This document shows positions 1 to 10,152 of a DNA stretch of 11,616 bases, piece by piece. The stretch is from an uncultured Bacteroidales bacterium. Lineage in GTDB: Bacteria; Bacteroidota; Bacteroidia; Bacteroidales; UBA932. Position 1 is the first letter of the stretch, and each line of letters starts with the position of its first letter. The translations under genes were made by a program, and so were the position numbers. The stretch covers positions 1 to 11,616 of the forward strand of contig CAMJHJ010000060.1 in assembly GCA_946405485.1 (NCBI GenBank), in the 5' to 3' direction. Under the pieces are notes generated by a model. It did no database searches, was not told where the DNA came from, and worked only from the letters and a program-made list of their open reading frames with translations.

Positions 1-1901
1 GCCGTGCGGATGTCCATCTTGTCGAATTCCTCGAAGCTGCACTCTTCCTTCTGGGGTGCTACAGCCTTGGCGGCTTCCGCCTTGGCCTCGGCCTCCTTTT
101 CGGCGCGGATGGCCTGCAAACGGGCCAACTGGGCGTCGATAGCATCGTCCTCGATCTTGGCAAAAAGCAGTTCCGGTTCGCCGATGGCGTGACCGACCGG
201 CAGCAGGTCGGAAGCGCCCAGACGCGCCCAGTTCAGGCACACTTCCTTTCCCGCGTCCGGGCAAGCCCCCAGGGAAGAAGACGTATGCAAGGCAGCCCCC
301 TCGCCTTCACGATAGGTATTGACCGTCACCTGCTCGCCCTTGCGGTGGTCGGTGCCGGCGCAGAGACCCGCGTCCAGCATCCGGCGCAGCCGCTCCGCGG
401 CGAACGGAGTGAAGGGTTCGAAAGCGATCGCCAGGTCGGCGCAGATCTGAAGCGAGATATTCAGGATGGTTGCACAGCGGGCCATATCGGTCTTGGCGAC
501 CTTCCAAGGCTCGGTGTCAGAGATATACTTGTTGCCCACGCGGGCGATGCCCATCGCGTCCTTGAGCGCTTCGCGGAAATGGAAACCGTCCAGGTTGCGC
601 TCAAGGCTCTCGCGCAGGGCCGGGATCTCGGCAAGCGCGGCGCGGTCGATGTCCTGCAACTCGCCGCAGGCTGGCACCTTGCCGTCAAAGTACTTGTGAG
701 TCAAGACGATGGCACGGTTGACGAAATTACCGAAAATCGCTACCAGTTCACTGTTGTTGCGAGCCTGGAAGTCCTTCCAGCTGAAGTCGTTGTCCTTGGT
801 CTCCGGGGCGTTGGCGGTCAGCACATAACGCATCACATCCTCCTTGCCGGGGAACTGCTCCAGATACTCGTGGGCCCAGACCGCCCAGTTGCGGGAAGTC
901 GAAATCTTATCACCCTCGAGATTCAGGAACTCGTTGGCCGGGACATTGTCCGGCAGGATATAGTCTCCGTAGGCCTTCAGCATCGAAGGGAAGACGATAC
1001 AGTGGAATACGATGTTGTCCTTGCCGATGAAATGGATCAGGCGGGTGTCCGGATCTTTCCACCACTTTTCCCAACTCTGCGGGAGGAGTTCCTGCGTATT
1101 GGAAATGTAGCCGATCGGCGCGTCGAACCAGACATAGAGCACCTTGCCTTCGGCACCCTCGACCGGAACGGGAACGCCCCAGTCCAGGTCGCGGCTGACG
1201 GCACGCGGCTGCAGACCGCCGTCGATCCAGCTCTTGCACTGCCCGTAGACATTGCTCCTCCACTCCTTGTGACCCTCGAGTATCCATTCGCTGAGCCATT
1301 TCTCATACTGGTCCAGAGGCAGATACCAGTGCGTAGTCTTCTTCTTGACCGGCTCCACGCCGCTGAGTTTGGACTTGGGGTTGATCAGTTCTTCGGGGCT
1401 CAGGGTGCTGCCGCACTTTTCGCACTGGTCACCATAGGCACCTTCGTTGCCGCACTTGGGGCAGGTGCCCACGATATAACGGTCTGCAAGGAAGGTTTTC
1501 GCTTCGGGATCGTAGTACTGCTCGCTTTCCTTGGTGATGAACTTGCCTTCATCATACAGTTTCCGGAAGAATTCCGACGCATTGGCGGCATGCACGCCCG
1601 ATGAGGTGCGTCCATAGATGTCGAAATTGATGCCCAGGCCCGTGAATGATTCCCGGATGATTTTGTGGTACTTGTCCACGATATCCTGGGGCGTCACGCC
1701 CTGCTGGCGGGCCTTGATCGTAATGGGCACGCCGTGCTCGTCCGAGCCGCAGACATACAGGACGTCCTCTCCTTTCATCCGCAGATACCGCACATAGATG
1801 TCCGCCGGGACATACACGCCGGCGAGATGACCGATGTGGACGGGCCCGTTCGCGTACGGAAGGGCGCAGGTGACGAGGGTTCTTTTGTGATTCTTTTCCA
1901 T
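1..1901 (-). CDS. metG: Methionine--tRNA ligase (MetRS), 3' end beyond the window
   Basis: This class I aminoacyl-tRNA synthetase charges tRNA-Met in the cytoplasm. My translation from ATG at 1901 gives 633 whole codons and is still open at the edge. Visible are the HIGH motif (residues 22-25, in VHIGHL), SDEHG near 53-57, a zinc knuckle pair with Cys147/Cys150 and Cys160/Cys163, and the signature loop KISTS at 332-336 instead of KMSKS, followed by RNWAVW. The KISTS form is, to my knowledge, usual in Bacteroidota. The helical anticodon-binding domain follows (about 370-585). A charged Ala/Glu/Lys linker (about 592-620) leads into [11 protein letters not shown], the start of the C-terminal tRNA-binding (Trbp111-like) domain, which is cut off. 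Residues about 511-554 look like an insertion in the anticodon domain. The start lies 6 bases after the dnaG stop, so it is probably co-transcribed with dnaG. No Shine-Dalgarno sequence is seen. Identity is secure. Confidence 0.97.
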   Translation of the reverse strand, partial: MEKNHKRTLVTCALPYANGPVHIGHLAGVYVPADIYVRYLRMKGEDVLYVCGSDEHGVPITIKARQQGVTPQDIVDKYHKIIRESFTGLGINFDIYGRTSSGVHAANASEFFRKLYDEGKFITKESEQYYDPEAKTFLADRYIVGTCPKCGNEGAYGDQCEKCGSTLSPEELINPKSKLSGVEPVKKKTTHWYLPLDQYEKWLSEWILEGHKEWRSNVYGQCKSWIDGGLQPRAVSRDLDWGVPVPVEGAEGKVLYVWFDAPIGYISNTQELLPQSWEKWWKDPDTRLIHFIGKDNIVFHCIVFPSMLKAYGDYILPDNVPANEFLNLEGDKISTSRNWAVWAHEYLEQFPGKEDVMRYVLTANAPETKDNDFSWKDFQARNNSELVAIFGNFVNRAIVLTHKYFDGKVPACGELQDIDRAALAEIPALRESLERNLDGFHFREALKDAMGIARVGNKYISDTEPWKVAKTDMARCATILNISLQICADLAIAFEPFTPFAAERLRRMLDAGLCAGTDHRKGEQVTVNTYREGEGAALHTSSSLGACPDAGKEVCLNWARLGASDLLPVGHAIGEPELLFAKIEDDAIDAQLARLQAIRAEKEAEAKAEAAKAVAPQKEECSFEEFDKMDIRT

Positions 1902-1907
1902 ATATCG

Positions 1908-3893
1908 CTACTTATTCATTTTATCCTTTACCGTTTTCTGAAGACGTTGGAGAGAGACCATTTCATTCATCAACTCCTCCATCCGTGCCGGACCGTCCGG
2001 ACCGGCCATTTCGCGCCGGAGCGCATCCAGCCGGCTGTCCAGCTTCTTGTCCATATACATCAGCATCAACTTCGGGACCCGGTTGACCAGCCAGGAGTCC
2101 TTGGTCGTGAGCGAATCTTCGAAGGACTTGACCGTCAACTGATAACGCTCGATCGAGAGTTGGGCTGCGAGGAAAGAGATTTGCCGGTCTGGGGAATTGA
2201 GCATCATCCGGACAATCTCCTCCTGCGACCGGCCTTCGTCATAAGCGTCCAGATAGGTGGCATACACTTTCTGGTAGGCTGGATTGATCAGACTGCCACC
2301 GTCGGAGTCGATGGTACCGGCGATGAATTCCGTGACCGTAGGTTTTTCATCCCCCACCTGGTTGTATTCGGAATCGCTCTCAAAATTCAGCACGTCGGAC
2401 CCATAGTTAAGCAGGAAATAGAGGATATCCCGCTCCACGGGCGCGACGATGCGGTCAGTCTCCATCCCCGCAGTGGCGATCTCTTCGGGAGAAGACGCAC
2501 GCACGGGAGCCGGATCCGCATCCACCGACGCAGCGGATCCTTCCGCTTCCCGGCGCCGGCGCTCCCGGAAAGCCTCTTCCCGGGCATCCGAGATCTTCTT
2601 CTGGCGGCGGTCGGAAATCCGGTTAAAAAGGATCGAAGACTCGATGTTGAATTTCTGGGCGACGGACTCCACATACACGGAACGCTTGACGGCGTCCGGG
2701 ATTTCGGCGACCGTATCGGCGATGTCGTTGATCAGATTAGCCTTGCGCAGCGGATCGTCCGCGGCATCCTGCAGCAGCAAGTCCGTCTTGAAGGAGATGA
2801 AGTCCTGCTCATGCGCATCCATATAGGCCTGCACCTGCTCCAGGGTATGGGTCTTGGAGAAAGAGTCGGGATCCTCCCCTTCCGGGAGCAGGATGATCCG
2901 CACGTTCAGTCCCTCAGCCAACGCCAGGTCCGTGCCGCGCAGCGCCGCATGGATGCCCGCGCTGTCGCCGTCATACATGATCGTGAGATTCTCCGTGAAC
3001 TTGCGGATCAGCCGGAGTTGCTCGACCGTAAGAGAGGTGCCGCAGGAGGCCACGACATTGCGGATACCCAGCTGATGCATCATCACCACGTCCATGTTGC
3101 CCTCCACCAGGATGCATTTCCCGAGGCGAGAAATCTCGCCCTTCGCGAAATAGATGCCCAGCAGGTTGCGGCTCTTGATATAGATCTCCGTCTCCGGTGA
3201 ATTGACATACTTCGCGGGATTGTCGGCATGGAGCGTACGTCCGCTGAAGGCGACGACGCGCCCGCTCACCGAGTGGATGGGGAACATCACCCGCTCGCGG
3301 AACTTATCTGCGACGCTTCCGTCCTCGCGCTCCACCGCCAGACCGGCGCCGACAAGATACTCCAGCTTATAGCCTGCCTCCCGGGCGGCGTCGATCAAAG
3401 CGGTCCGACCGGACGGCGCCCAGCCGAGTCCCCATTTCTCGATGGTCTCGTCTTCCAGGCCGCGGCTCTTGTAATAGTTATAACCCACACTGCGGCCCTC
3501 GCCGCTTTTCAGCTGTTCGGCGAAGAACTTCCCGGCGAAATCGGACACCAGCATGAGGCTCTCCCGCCGCTGGCGGGAAGCTATCTCCTCGGCAGACTCC
3601 TCTTCCTCCTGGATCTCGATGTGGTATTTACGGGCCAGGTAACGCAGCGCCTCGACATAGGTGCTGTGCTCGTACTCCATCAGGAAACCCACCGCGGAAC
3701 CCGCCTTGCCGCAGCCGAAACACTTATAGATGCCCTTGGAAGGAGACACATAAAAAGAGGGCGTTTTCTCGTTGTGGAAGGGACAGCAGGCCACGAGATT
3801 GGCTCCGCGGCGCTTCAGCGTCACGAAATCCCCGATCACATCTTCGATGCGGGCGGTATCCAATATGAGGTCGACTGTCTCCTGCGGGATCAT
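1908..3893 (-). CDS. dnaG: DNA primase DnaG
   Basis: DnaG makes the RNA primers for DNA replication and works with the replicative helicase at the fork. The 661-residue protein has the full architecture. An N-terminal CHC2 zinc finger has Cys37, His40, Cys58 and Cys61 (CCPFHNEKTPSF, then YKCFGCG). The catalytic core runs to about residue 255. The TOPRIM domain shows Glu264 (VEGNMD) and the metal-binding pair Asp308/Asp310 (YDGDSAG). After about residue 430 comes a charged, low-complexity linker (Arg/Glu-rich, then Ala/Pro/Ser-rich), followed by a helical C-terminal region from about 480 that should be the helicase-binding domain. Length is normal for the phylum. The ATG at 3893 places MIPQETVDLIL directly before the zinc finger, as expected. 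The gap is 19 bases to recQ upstream and 6 bases to metG downstream. It has its own promoter candidate. Confidence 0.98.
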   Translation of the reverse strand: MIPQETVDLILDTARIEDVIGDFVTLKRRGANLVACCPFHNEKTPSFYVSPSKGIYKCFGCGKAGSAVGFLMEYEHSTYVEALRYLARKYHIEIQEEEESAEEIASRQRRESLMLVSDFAGKFFAEQLKSGEGRSVGYNYYKSRGLEDETIEKWGLGWAPSGRTALIDAAREAGYKLEYLVGAGLAVEREDGSVADKFRERVMFPIHSVSGRVVAFSGRTLHADNPAKYVNSPETEIYIKSRNLLGIYFAKGEISRLGKCILVEGNMDVVMMHQLGIRNVVASCGTSLTVEQLRLIRKFTENLTIMYDGDSAGIHAALRGTDLALAEGLNVRIILLPEGEDPDSFSKTHTLEQVQAYMDAHEQDFISFKTDLLLQDAADDPLRKANLINDIADTVAEIPDAVKRSVYVESVAQKFNIESSILFNRISDRRQKKISDAREEAFRERRRREAEGSAASVDADPAPVRASSPEEIATAGMETDRIVAPVERDILYFLLNYGSDVLNFESDSEYNQVGDEKPTVTEFIAGTIDSDGGSLINPAYQKVYATYLDAYDEGRSQEEIVRMMLNSPDRQISFLAAQLSIERYQLTVKSFEDSLTTKDSWLVNRVPKLMLMYMDKKLDSRLDALRREMAGPDGPARMEELMNEMVSLQRLQKTVKDKMNK

Positions 3894-3912
3894 AGGGAGA
3901 CAAAATTAGTGA

Positions 3913-6123
<2,211 letters not shown>

Positions 6124-6142
6124 GGCGGATGTTTTTTACAGG

Positions 6143-7384
6143 TTAGTCCAGGGTATGGATGGTAAGGCCCGAACGCAGTTTGGGTTCGAACCAGGTCGTC
6201 TTGGGAGGCATGATGTTGCCGCTGTCGGCAATGGCCATCAATTGCTCCATCGAGACCGGATACAAGGCGAATGCGACAGCCATTTCACCGCTGTCCACCC
6301 GCTTTTTGAGTTCTCCAAGGCCGCGGATACCGCCGACGAAGTCGATCCGCTTGTCCGTGCGGAGATCCTTGATGCCCAGGATCTTGTCCAGGACAAGCCG
6401 GGACAGGATCGTCACATCGAGCACACCGATCGGATCGTGGTCGTCATAGCGGCCCGGACGGGCGGTCAGCGAATACCACTTGCCGTCCAGATACATCGAG
6501 AAATTGTGCAGGCATTCCGGATGATAGATCTCCGACCCCATGCACATGATGTCGAAATCCTCACCGAGCCGGCCGATGACCTGACTCACGGTCAGACCGT
6601 TCAGGTCCTTCACGACGCGGTTGTAGTCGATGATCTTGAGCTGGCTCTCAGGGAAACAGACCGCCATGAAATAATTATACTCCTCCTCACCCGTATGGGC
6701 GGGATTCTGCGCGCGTTTCTCGGCGCCGACACGGGCCGCCGCGGCCGTCCGGTGATGGCCGTCGGCCACGTAAAAAGCGTCTACCTGCGTCGTGAAGAGC
6801 ATCGTGATGCGGGAAATCATCTCATCGTCGTCAATCACCCACAACTCGTGTCCGAAACCGTTCTCGTCGGTGAAGCGGTACTCGGACGGACCGGAAGTCA
6901 CGCGGAAGACGATGTCGTCCAGCTCGGGATTGTCGCGGAAAGCGAAGAAGACCGGCTCGATGTTGGCGTTCTGGATGCGGACGTGGACCATGCGGTCGTC
7001 CTCCTTGTCCTTGCGGGTGAGCTCATGCTTCTTGATCTTGCCGGTCGCATAGTCATCGGTATGCGCGCAGAGGACCAGGCCGTACTGCGTCCGGCCTTCC
7101 ATGGTCTGCGCGTAGACATAGTAGCAGGGCTTGCCGTCACGCACGAGCCAGCCCTTTTCCTGCCAGGCCTTGAAGTTCTGCACGGCGCGGTCATAGACCC
7201 GCGGGTCGTGGTCGGGCAGGATGGGATCGAAGTCGATCTCCGGCTTGGTGATATGCAGCAGGGACTTCTCCCCGGCCATCTTCAGGGCTTCCTCGGAATT
7301 AAGGACGTCGTAGGGCGGGGCGGCCACCTCGGTGACCCACTCTTTCGGCGGACGGATCGCCGCAAAAGGTTTGACACGGACCAT
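6143..7384 (-). CDS. DUF1015 family protein in the serine synthesis cluster
   Basis: This 413-residue protein is of the DUF1015 (PF06245) type; its function is not established. Signatures I recognise are AAPPYDVL (21-28), SLLHITKPEID (41-51), a KKHELTRKDKEDDR segment (118-131), the highly conserved VADGHHRTAAA (206-216), and the C-terminal MPPKTTWFEPKL. No signal peptide or membrane segment is apparent, so it should be cytoplasmic. Start choice: ATG at 7384 gives MVRVKPFAAIRPP, the usual N-terminus. An upstream in-frame extension to 7519 lies within serA and has Arg/Ser-rich out-of-frame character. The start is 4 bases after the serA stop, so translation is probably coupled. The DGHHR motif resembles the signature of ParB/sulfiredoxin-fold enzymes, some of which phosphorylate serine (SerK). 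From context I infer a role in serine or phosphoserine metabolism, but the sequence does not prove it. Family assignment is firm, function is open. Confidence 0.9.
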   Translation of the reverse strand: MVRVKPFAAIRPPKEWVTEVAAPPYDVLNSEEALKMAGEKSLLHITKPEIDFDPILPDHDPRVYDRAVQNFKAWQEKGWLVRDGKPCYYVYAQTMEGRTQYGLVLCAHTDDYATGKIKKHELTRKDKEDDRMVHVRIQNANIEPVFFAFRDNPELDDIVFRVTSGPSEYRFTDENGFGHELWVIDDDEMISRITMLFTTQVDAFYVADGHHRTAAAARVGAEKRAQNPAHTGEEEYNYFMAVCFPESQLKIIDYNRVVKDLNGLTVSQVIGRLGEDFDIMCMGSEIYHPECLHNFSMYLDGKWYSLTARPGRYDDHDPIGVLDVTILSRLVLDKILGIKDLRTDKRIDFVGGIRGLGELKKRVDSGEMAVAFALYPVSMEQLMAIADSGNIMPPKTTWFEPKLRSGLTIHTLD

Positions 7385-7388
7385 AGGG

Positions 7389-8309
7389 CTACTTGTTGAC
7401 TTGGAACTTCGTGCAGCCGCTCTCGAAGAAAGCGACGATCTGGCGCGCGGCGGCCAGACCGGCATTGACGTTGGCTTCCGCGCTTTGGGCACCCATCTTC
7501 TTGGGTGTGGCGAACACACGAAGACCGAACTTCTCTTTCAGCGCCGGGAGATTGTCCGGAGCGACGTCGGTGACATATTTCAGGTCCGGACGGTCCTCCA
7601 GGGCCTTTTCCAAGCCAGCCTCGTCGATCACCTCCTTGCGGGCGGTATTGACCAGGGTAGCCCCTTTCGGCATCTTCGTGACCAGGTCGTAGCCGATGGA
7701 ACCGATGGTCTCGGGTGTGGCCGGAATATGGATGGACACATAGTCGCTCGTCGCATAAAGGTCCTCCAGGGAAGCGGCCGGTTCGGCGCCGCCCTCGACG
7801 ATCTTCTCATCGGGGAGGAAGGGATCGATGGCCTTGACCTTCATCCCGAGTGCCGCAGCCTTGCGGCCGACGAGCCGGCCGACGTTGCCGAAGGCCTGGA
7901 TACCCAGGGTCTTGCCCTGGATCTCGGAGCCTGTGGCGGGGGTGAACTGGGTGCGCGCCATGAAAATCATCAGCGCGATGGCCAGTTCCGCGACGGCGTT
8001 GCTGTTCTGTCCGGGGGTATTCTCCACGACGACGCCATGGGCCGTGGCGGCGGCAAGGTCCACATTGTCATAGCCGGCGCCTGCGCGCACGACGATCTTG
8101 AGCCGTTTCGCGGCGTCCAACACCTCTGCGGTCACCTTGTCGGAACGGATGATCATCGCATCGGCATCCGCGACGGCAGCGACCAGGTCGGACTGCTCCG
8201 CATATTTCTCAAAGGCGACGAGTTCATGCCCCGCGGCTTCGACGATTTCCCTGATACCGGCGACGGCGGCCGCGGCAAAGGGTTTCTGGGTAGCAAGAAG
8301 TATCTTCAT
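7389..8309 (-). CDS. serA: D-3-phosphoglycerate dehydrogenase, short form (SerA)
   Basis: SerA oxidises 3-phosphoglycerate to 3-phosphohydroxypyruvate with NAD, the first step of serine synthesis. The 306-residue protein has the 2-hydroxyacid dehydrogenase fold: VRAGAGYDNVD (74-84), ENTPGQNSNAVAELA (96-110), and a nucleotide-binding turn GIQAFGNVG (136-144), with Asp162 (AIDPF) at the end of the next strand. VSIHIPATPET (191-201) and the catalytic arginine Arg224 (NTARKEVIDE) follow. The usual catalytic His of the TPH motif is replaced by Lys270 (ATPKKMGAQ). I recognise this as the normal form in Bacteroidales, so it is not a damaged enzyme. It ends soon after the catalytic domain and lacks the C-terminal ACT domain of E. 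coli SerA (410 residues), so the classical serine feedback site is absent. The gap to serC is 6 bases. A generic 2-hydroxyacid dehydrogenase is the alternative, but the serC neighbour argues for SerA. Confidence 0.93.
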   Translation of the reverse strand: MKILLATQKPFAAAAVAGIREIVEAAGHELVAFEKYAEQSDLVAAVADADAMIIRSDKVTAEVLDAAKRLKIVVRAGAGYDNVDLAAATAHGVVVENTPGQNSNAVAELAIALMIFMARTQFTPATGSEIQGKTLGIQAFGNVGRLVGRKAAALGMKVKAIDPFLPDEKIVEGGAEPAASLEDLYATSDYVSIHIPATPETIGSIGYDLVTKMPKGATLVNTARKEVIDEAGLEKALEDRPDLKYVTDVAPDNLPALKEKFGLRVFATPKKMGAQSAEANVNAGLAAARQIVAFFESGCTKFQVNK

Positions 8310-8315
8310 AGCTTA

Positions 8316-9389
8316 TTACGCTTTTAACGCTTCGAAATCCTTCATGCAGGCGACCAGCGCATCCACATCCTCCTGCGTGCAGGCGTTGTAGACGGACGCG
8401 CGGAAGCCGCCGACGCTGCGGTGGCCCTTGATGCCGACCATCCCGCGCTCCTTGGCGAACGCGAGGAATTCATCCGCCAGCTCTTCCTTGCCGGGGGCCA
8501 TCACGAAGCAGATGTTCATGATGGAACGGTCCTCCTTGACGGCCGTGCCGGTAAAGAGGGAGTTGCGGTCGATCTCGGCATAGAGCGTCTCGGCTTTCTT
8601 GACATTGCGCTCATGGATCGCATCGACGCCGCCCTGGGCCTTGAGCCACTTGAGGGTCTCGTTCATCACGAAGATGGAGAAGACCGGCGGCGTGTTGAAC
8701 ATGGACTCCTTGTCGATATGGGTGCGGTAGTCAAGCATCGTCGGGAGATAGCGGGACACCTTGCCGAGGGCGTCTTTCTTAATGATGGCGACGGCGACAC
8801 CGGCGGGGCCGGCATTCTTCTGGGCGCCGGCATAGATGACCGTATACTTGCTGACATCGACCCGGCGGCTGAGGATGTCCGAAGACATGTCGGCGATGAG
8901 GGGAACGGGGCTGTCCAGGTCTTCCTTGAGCTCCGTGCCGTAGATCGTGTTGTTGGTCGTGACATGGAGATAATCCAGGTCTGCCGGGATCTCGAAGCCC
9001 TTCGGGATATAAGTATAGTTCTTATCCTTGGAACTGGCGATCGCATACGCCTCACCGAGGCCCTTGGCCTCCTTGAGCGCCTTGCTGGCCCAGACGCCCG
9101 TATCGAGATAGGCGGCCTTGTGCTCCAGGAAATTCATCGCCACATAGAGGAACTGAAGGCTGGCGCCGCCTCCAAGGAAGACGACTTCGTAGCCTTCGGG
9201 AATGTCCAGCAATTCGCGCCAAAGGGCGCGGCACTCATTCATCACGCTCTCCCATTCCTTCGTACGATGTGATATGCAAATTACGGGGACGCCTGTGCCC
9301 TTGAAATCCTTCAACGCTTCAATGGCGGCGTCGATGGCGGCCTGGGGGAGGACACAGGGCCCGGCCGTGAAATTATGGACTTTACTCAT
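8316..9389 (-). CDS. serC: Phosphoserine aminotransferase SerC
   Basis: SerC is a pyridoxal-phosphate enzyme that transfers the amino group of glutamate to 3-phosphohydroxypyruvate, giving phosphoserine. It can also serve in vitamin B6 synthesis. The 357 residues match the family length (about 360). Signatures are [10 protein letters not shown] at the N-terminus, [12 protein letters not shown] (39-50), the cofactor phosphate loop GGGAS (73-77), NNTIYGTE (146-153), [10 protein letters not shown] (167-176) and the Schiff-base lysine Lys191 in [13 protein letters not shown]. The C-terminal substrate-binding [14 protein letters not shown] is also present. The ATG at 9389 gives the standard [11 protein letters not shown] start. 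The reading frame ends in two adjacent TAA stops. It is followed by serA after 6 bases. The 46-base gap after yigZ is AT-rich and holds a promoter candidate. Identity is secure. Confidence 0.97.
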   Translation of the reverse strand: MSKVHNFTAGPCVLPQAAIDAAIEALKDFKGTGVPVICISHRTKEWESVMNECRALWRELLDIPEGYEVVFLGGGASLQFLYVAMNFLEHKAAYLDTGVWASKALKEAKGLGEAYAIASSKDKNYTYIPKGFEIPADLDYLHVTTNNTIYGTELKEDLDSPVPLIADMSSDILSRRVDVSKYTVIYAGAQKNAGPAGVAVAIIKKDALGKVSRYLPTMLDYRTHIDKESMFNTPPVFSIFVMNETLKWLKAQGGVDAIHERNVKKAETLYAEIDRNSLFTGTAVKEDRSIMNICFVMAPGKEELADEFLAFAKERGMVGIKGHRSVGGFRASVYNACTQEDVDALVACMKDFEALKA

Positions 9390-9417
9390 GTCAGGTTTAT
9401 AAGTTTAAGATTTATAG

Positions 9418-9449
9418 TAAATTTAACTATCCTTTTCAGATTTTGCAAA
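9418..9449 (-). promoter_or_regulatory. Candidate promoter for the serC-serA-DUF1015 operon
   Basis: On the minus strand TTTG (9449-9446) is followed after 20 bases by TAAATTTA (9425-9418). This matches the Bacteroidota TTTG-N19-21-TAnnTTTG pattern at all but the last base. A start a few bases downstream would leave a leader of about 20 to 25 bases before the serC ATG at 9389. The -33 box lies in the last codons of yigZ. The surrounding gap (9390-9435) is strikingly AT-rich compared with the genes and includes a loose dyad (GTTAAAT...CTTAAAC). There is no visible terminator between yigZ and serC, so read-through from yigZ is also possible. Confidence 0.42.
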
Positions 9450-10044
9450 TCTCGCAGCCATTAATGTCGGCCATCCGGGCGAAAAAGTCTTCCTTGGCGG
9501 AAAGACGCACCCGGACCTCCATCGAGCAGACCTGGTCGAAGCGCTGGTCCTTCTGCGGAAGAGACAGATCCTTGACCGCCTTCATGACCGCATTCATCGA
9601 AAGATAATCGAAGGTCAGGCGCCAGTTCTCGCCCGCCACCTTTTCGACCACCTGCGCGTTGGCCAGCGCATCGGCGGTCGACGTCTTGTAGGCCCGGATC
9701 AGGCCGGGAATGCCGAGTTTGATGCCCCCGAAATAGCGGACCACCACGACCAGGACGTCGCTCAGGCCTGCAGAATCGATCTGGCCCAGGATCGGGCGGC
9801 CGGCCGAAGAGGAAGGTTCACCGTCATCGTTGGCGCGGAAGCGCTCCCCTTCCAGGCCCAGACGGTAGGCATAACAGTGATGGCGGGCGTCATGGTATTT
9901 CTTCTTCAGGGAATCGACGATCGCTTTCACTTCCTCTTCTGTCTCCACGGGCCAGGCCAGGGCGATGAAGCGGCTGCCAAGATCCTTGAAGAGACCTTCG
10001 GAAGGGGCGGCAATGCTTTTGTATGTGTCCTGGATGGGGGTCAT
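9436..10044 (-). CDS. yigZ: YigZ/IMPACT family protein (UPF0029)
   Basis: This is a small cytoplasmic protein of the YigZ/IMPACT family. Eukaryotic IMPACT modulates Gcn2 and translation; the bacterial role is not settled. The 202-residue protein has the N-terminal UPF0029 domain (about 15-125) with HHCYAYRLG (55-63), NDDGEPSSSAGRPIL (72-86) and VVVVRYFGGIKLG (99-111). A smaller C-terminal ferredoxin-like domain (about 140-200) ends in CEICKI. Start choice: ATG at 10044 gives MTPIQDTYKSIAAPSEG, the usual N-terminus. An in-frame TTG at 10065 would add seven residues, but it overlaps the proposed -7 promoter box, so I reject it. The gene is divergent from the acidic-tailed protein gene and lies 46 bases before serC. 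No functional link with serine synthesis is evident. Confidence 0.93.
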   Translation of the reverse strand: MTPIQDTYKSIAAPSEGLFKDLGSRFIALAWPVETEEEVKAIVDSLKKKYHDARHHCYAYRLGLEGERFRANDDGEPSSSAGRPILGQIDSAGLSDVLVVVVRYFGGIKLGIPGLIRAYKTSTADALANAQVVEKVAGENWRLTFDYLSMNAVMKAVKDLSLPQKDQRFDQVCSMEVRVRLSAKEDFFARMADINGCEICKI

Positions 10045-10062
10045 GAGAGACTGGGCCTTTTT

Positions 10063-10094
10063 CAAAATTAGCGATTTTGGGGATAAAATGCAAC
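10063..10094 (-). promoter_or_regulatory. Candidate promoter for yigZ
   Basis: On the minus strand GTTG (10094-10091) and, after 20 bases, TAATTTTG (10070-10063) match the Bacteroidota pattern TTTG-N19-21-TAnnTTTG with one mismatch, in the -33 box. The -7 box is complete and is the same octamer as that before dnaG. It ends 18 bases before the yigZ ATG, leaving a leader of roughly 10 to 15 bases. Its -33 end overlaps the weak -33 box of the plus-strand promoter. Confidence 0.45.
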
Positions 10095-10119
10095 GGGATT
10101 GAAATATTTTGTATTTTTG
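10087..10119 (+). promoter_or_regulatory. Candidate promoter for the acidic-tail gene and miaA
   Basis: TATTTTTG at 10112-10119 is a complete match to the Bacteroidota -7 box TAnnTTTG. At the right distance (21 bases) lies AATG (10087-10090), only a partial -33 box. A start shortly after 10119 would leave a leader of about 25 to 30 bases before the ATG at 10153. A shifted near-copy, TATTTTG at 10105-10111, lies just upstream and could be an alternative. The region 10045-10152 holds no gene and nothing else I can identify. Confidence 0.42.
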
Positions 10120-10152
10120 TATTGCGAACAGCTATTCAACCTTCAGAAACCT

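Noticed and set aside
332..908. Loss of function in MetRS because KMSKS reads KISTS (codons near 894-908)
   Set aside because: The loop keeps Lys332 and the Ser/Thr pattern, and this form is what I know from other Bacteroidota MetRS enzymes.
189..3200. Long plus-strand open frames of 471 and 511 codons opposite metG and dnaG
   Set aside because: They lie wholly opposite recognised genes and show no family signature. Strong G/C preference at the third codon position of the real genes removes stops from the opposite strand.
7385..7519. A 45-residue N-terminal extension of the DUF1015 protein
   Set aside because: It overlaps the serA 3' end and its Arg/Ser-rich composition is that of an out-of-frame reading. 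The family N-terminus starts at 7384.
9390..9435. AT-rich dyad before serC as a terminator for yigZ or a specific operator
   Set aside because: The symmetry is imperfect (about half the positions), the stem would lack G/C pairs and there is no T tract, so I only list the promoter match.
10099..10152. TTG start at 10099 giving 18 more residues to the acidic-tail protein
   Set aside because: It lies upstream of the proposed -7 box, and the extension (FVFLYCEQLF) looks like translated promoter DNA.
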